Source: a bacterium UBP18_UBA7526
Lineage (GTDB): Bacteria > UBP18 > UBA7526
NCBI GenBank assembly: GCA_002478245.1
Contig: DLMW01000020.1
Location: 534-8,998 of the forward strand
Reading direction: 5' to 3'
Length of the DNA: 8,465 nt
Part shown: piece after piece, positions 6,886-8,465 of the stretch
How the letters are laid out: each line of letters begins with the position of its first letter
Numbering within the stretch: the stretch's first letter is position 1
Program-made: the position numbers and the translations under genes
The notes under the pieces: generated by a model
Database searches by the model: none
The model's input: the letters and a program-made list of their open reading frames with translations, nothing else
What the model was told of the DNA's origin: nothing

Positions 6886-6925
6886 TTGCTTCTCCCTCCT
6901 TAAACGTTTTGCCTCAAGGTATTTC

Positions 6926-8224
6926 CTATTTTAATTTATCATCCAGATACTTCTTTAACTGGGTAATCGCCACTCTATCCTGAAGCATACTATCCCTATC
7001 CCTTACCGTCACCTTCTTATCGCTTAAGGATTTTACATCTATAGTAATGCAGTATAGGGTCCCCACCTCATCCTGCCTCCGATAGAGCCTTCCGATGGAT
7101 GCCGTATCATCATAGACCACCTTGTATGAGCCACGAAGTTGGTGGGTGATCTCCTTTGCCAATCTCACCAATTGAGGTCGATTGCGCAACAAAGGGAATA
7201 CCGCTACCTTGATAGGTGCCAAATCCCTATGGAGCCCCAGGACGACCCTCTTCTCTCCCCGAACCTCCTCTTCCCGATAGGCATCTATCAAGAAGGCTAA
7301 GAAGGATCTATCCACCCCAGCAGAGGGCTCTATGACATAGGGGACTATCCTCTCTTTACTCTCCTCATCAAAGAAGGAGAGGTCCTTCCCGCTCAACTCT
7401 GAGTGGCGGGAGAGATCATAGTCCGTGCGATTGGCCAATCCCTCTAACTCTCCCCAGCCAAAGGGAAAGCGGTATTCGATGTCATAGCAGGCCCGGGCAT
7501 AGTGGGCCAGTTCCTTCTTGGTATGCTCCCTCACCCTTAAGTTCCCTTCCTTTATCCCAAACCTCTTATACCAGTTGAGGCGCTCTTCGATCCAGTACTC
7601 ATGCCATTCTTGAGCCTCCTGGGGCCTGACAAAGTATTCTATCTCCATCATCTCAAATTCCCTTGCCCGGAAGGTGAAGTTTCCCGTAGTGATCTCATTC
7701 CTAAAGGCCTTCCCAATCTGGGCGATGCCGAAGGGGAGCTTGCGCCGGGTACTATCTACGATATGGGAGAAATCGACGAAGATCCCCTGTGCGGTCTCGG
7801 GCCTGAGATAGATCTGGGACTGCCTATCCTCTACCGAACCGATATAGGTCTTGAACATCAGGTTGAAATATTTTGGTGAACCCAATCTACCCCCGCACTC
7901 TGGACACTTACTCTCTTCAACCTCTTCTTGTTTAAACCTCTTCTTGCAATCTTTACAATCGATGAGTAAGTCCTTGAAGGATGCCACATGGCCCGAGGCC
8001 TTCCAGGTATCGGGATGCATGAGAATGGCAGAATCCAATCCCTCCATATCGTCCCTCTCGTAGACCACGCTCTGCCACCAGATTCTCTTTACATTATTCT
8101 TCAGTTCCACTCCTAATGGTCCATAGTCCCAGACGCTACCCAGGCCACCATAGATCTCGCTATCCTGATATATGAATCCGCGGCGTTTACACAAAGAGAT
8201 GATCTTCTGCATCTCAACACTCAT
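6926..8224 (-). CDS. glyS: Glycyl-tRNA synthetase, dimeric (alpha2) class II type
   Basis: The enzyme charges tRNA-Gly with glycine using ATP, releasing AMP and pyrophosphate. It is the single-chain homodimeric type, not the alpha2beta2 glyQ/glyS type of most proteobacteria. Numbered from the chosen start, the 432 residues show an N-terminal GFIYQDSEIYGGLGSVWDYG (16-35), a zinc-site pattern with C90, C93, C107 and C110 near GSPKYFNLMF, the RPETAQGIF block (141-149), class II motif 2 around FRNEITTGNFTFRAREFEM (174-192), ELEGLANRTDYDL (259-271) and motif 3 EPSAGVDRSFLAF (299-311). A compact anticodon-binding domain follows from about 337, including GRLYRRQDEVGTLYCITID (378-396). The ATG at 8224 is preferred because AGAGGAGGG lies seven bases upstream (8232-8240); the ATG at 8245 would add seven residues, MKEEGQP, with a poor binding site. 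The length is at the short end for this family. It is the first gene of the minus-strand group, and no T-box leader is visible. Confidence 0.95.
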   Translation of the reverse strand: MSVEMQKIISLCKRRGFIYQDSEIYGGLGSVWDYGPLGVELKNNVKRIWWQSVVYERDDMEGLDSAILMHPDTWKASGHVASFKDLLIDCKDCKKRFKQEEVEESKCPECGGRLGSPKYFNLMFKTYIGSVEDRQSQIYLRPETAQGIFVDFSHIVDSTRRKLPFGIAQIGKAFRNEITTGNFTFRAREFEMMEIEYFVRPQEAQEWHEYWIEERLNWYKRFGIKEGNLRVREHTKKELAHYARACYDIEYRFPFGWGELEGLANRTDYDLSRHSELSGKDLSFFDEESKERIVPYVIEPSAGVDRSFLAFLIDAYREEEVRGEKRVVLGLHRDLAPIKVAVFPLLRNRPQLVRLAKEITHQLRGSYKVVYDDTASIGRLYRRQDEVGTLYCITIDVKSLSDKKVTVRDRDSMLQDRVAITQLKKYLDDKLK

Positions 8225-8282
8225 GGGTTGGCCCTCCTCTTTCATCCTTCCCTATCTTCAAAAACTTTCTGGATTAAAGGCT

Positions 8283-8465
8283 TTAAGGGACCTCGGGATA
8301 TTTATTTCGTATTGATTTTGGGATATTCTTTGTTGCTTCCCCAATGATTTCGGTAGCCCTTACCAGCGCATAAATCGAGATCGCTCTTTTCTTGAGGCTT
8401 TCCTCCAAGATATCTCCTTCGGAGATACTTCCATAGGGGCTCCGCCCCTCTGGCGTTCGCTTCGC
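8283..8465 (-). pseudogene. 3' end of a HepT-like (HEPN/DUF86) gene, truncated before its catalytic motif
   Basis: Reading leftward from the window edge, one frame stays open for 60 codons and ends at a TAA at 8283-8285. Its last 40 or so residues, including DILEESLKKRAISIY, VRATEIIGEATKNIP and IRNKYPEVP, match the middle of HepT/DUF86 proteins, the RNase toxin partner of MntA-type nucleotidyltransferases. In intact members this stretch is followed by W, a GMRN/D segment and the RX4-6H catalytic motif. Here the stop comes directly after the P before the expected W, and no downstream frame restores the rest, so the C-terminal third is missing. The first 18 or so codons at the window edge run through short hairpins and look unlike HepT, which suggests the upstream part is also disrupted. 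The start lies outside the window or is lost. The family is recognised from memory of the motif; loss of RNase activity is inferred. Confidence 0.6.
8411..8449. repeat. Pair of short perfect hairpins inside the HepT-like remnant
   Basis: TATCTCC (8411-8417) and GGAGATA (8421-8427) pair around TTC, and AGGGGC (8435-8440) and GCCCCT (8444-8449) pair around TCC. A further run, GGCGTTCGCTTCGC (8452-8465), has a repeated TTCGC and continues to the window edge, so the element may extend beyond it. Two tight hairpins in a row within 40 bases, in a stretch that no longer reads like HepT, suggest a small palindromic insertion element. No target duplication can be checked because the right end is cut off. 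Confidence 0.45.

Noticed and set aside
8241..8290. A frame reading LKPLIQKVFEDREG as a frameshifted tail of the HepT-like gene
   Set aside because: It lacks the W, GMR and RX4-6H features expected of the missing part, and is open only briefly upstream, so it does not restore the protein.
8225..8465. A T-box riboswitch controlling glyS
   Set aside because: No T-box core sequence, specifier hairpin or antiterminator/terminator pair is visible in the roughly 240 bases upstream; much of this region reads as a HepT-like coding remnant. I also found no convincing promoter here.

Overview
The window carries six intact or nearly intact protein genes and one broken gene end, in two convergent groups. 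The plus-strand group is a class A penicillin-binding protein (PBP1A) followed by a small four-cysteine ferredoxin-like protein of the DUF2148 family. The minus-strand group reads from the right edge towards the centre: glycyl-tRNA synthetase, pyruvate phosphate dikinase, an HU-type nucleoid protein and an archaeal-type hypoxanthine/guanine phosphoribosyltransferase. The groups meet in a gap of about 200 bases holding a strong hairpin terminator that can work on both strands, a run of degenerate short repeats and a larger palindromic element.

The organism is a bacterium: it has a peptidoglycan polymerase, HU, strong GGAGG-type ribosome binding sites and a sigma70-like promoter. The mix of genes (PPDK, DUF2148 Fe-S protein, archaeal-type phosphoribosyltransferase, dimeric glycyl-tRNA synthetase) fits an anaerobic, possibly uncultivated or thermophilic lineage. 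That placement is inference, and I cannot name a genus or phylum from the sequence alone.

Layout. 1-84: promoter and leader of the PBP gene. 85-2505: PBP1A. 2506-2593: spacer with a GC-rich hairpin and a small palindrome beside the next ribosome binding site. 2594-3121: DUF2148 protein. 3122-3318: convergent intergenic region. 3319-3855: phosphoribosyltransferase (minus, TTG start). 3856-3925: spacer with a hairpin beside the ribosome binding site. 3926-4225: HU. 4228-6885: ppdK. 6926-8224: glyS. 8225-8465: glyS leader and the 3' end of a HepT-like (HEPN/DUF86) gene that stops before its catalytic motif and contains a cluster of short hairpins.

The minus-strand genes are closely spaced (40, 2 and 70 bases) and probably form an operon. 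Two of its enzymes, glycyl-tRNA synthetase and the phosphoribosyltransferase, release pyrophosphate, and the synthetase also releases AMP. PPDK running towards pyruvate consumes both AMP and pyrophosphate. This may be a meaningful link or ordinary housekeeping clustering. I see no CRISPR array, tRNA, rRNA or intact transposon. Most of the window is housekeeping; the less explained material is the palindromic elements, the HepT remnant and the uncharacterised DUF2148 protein.
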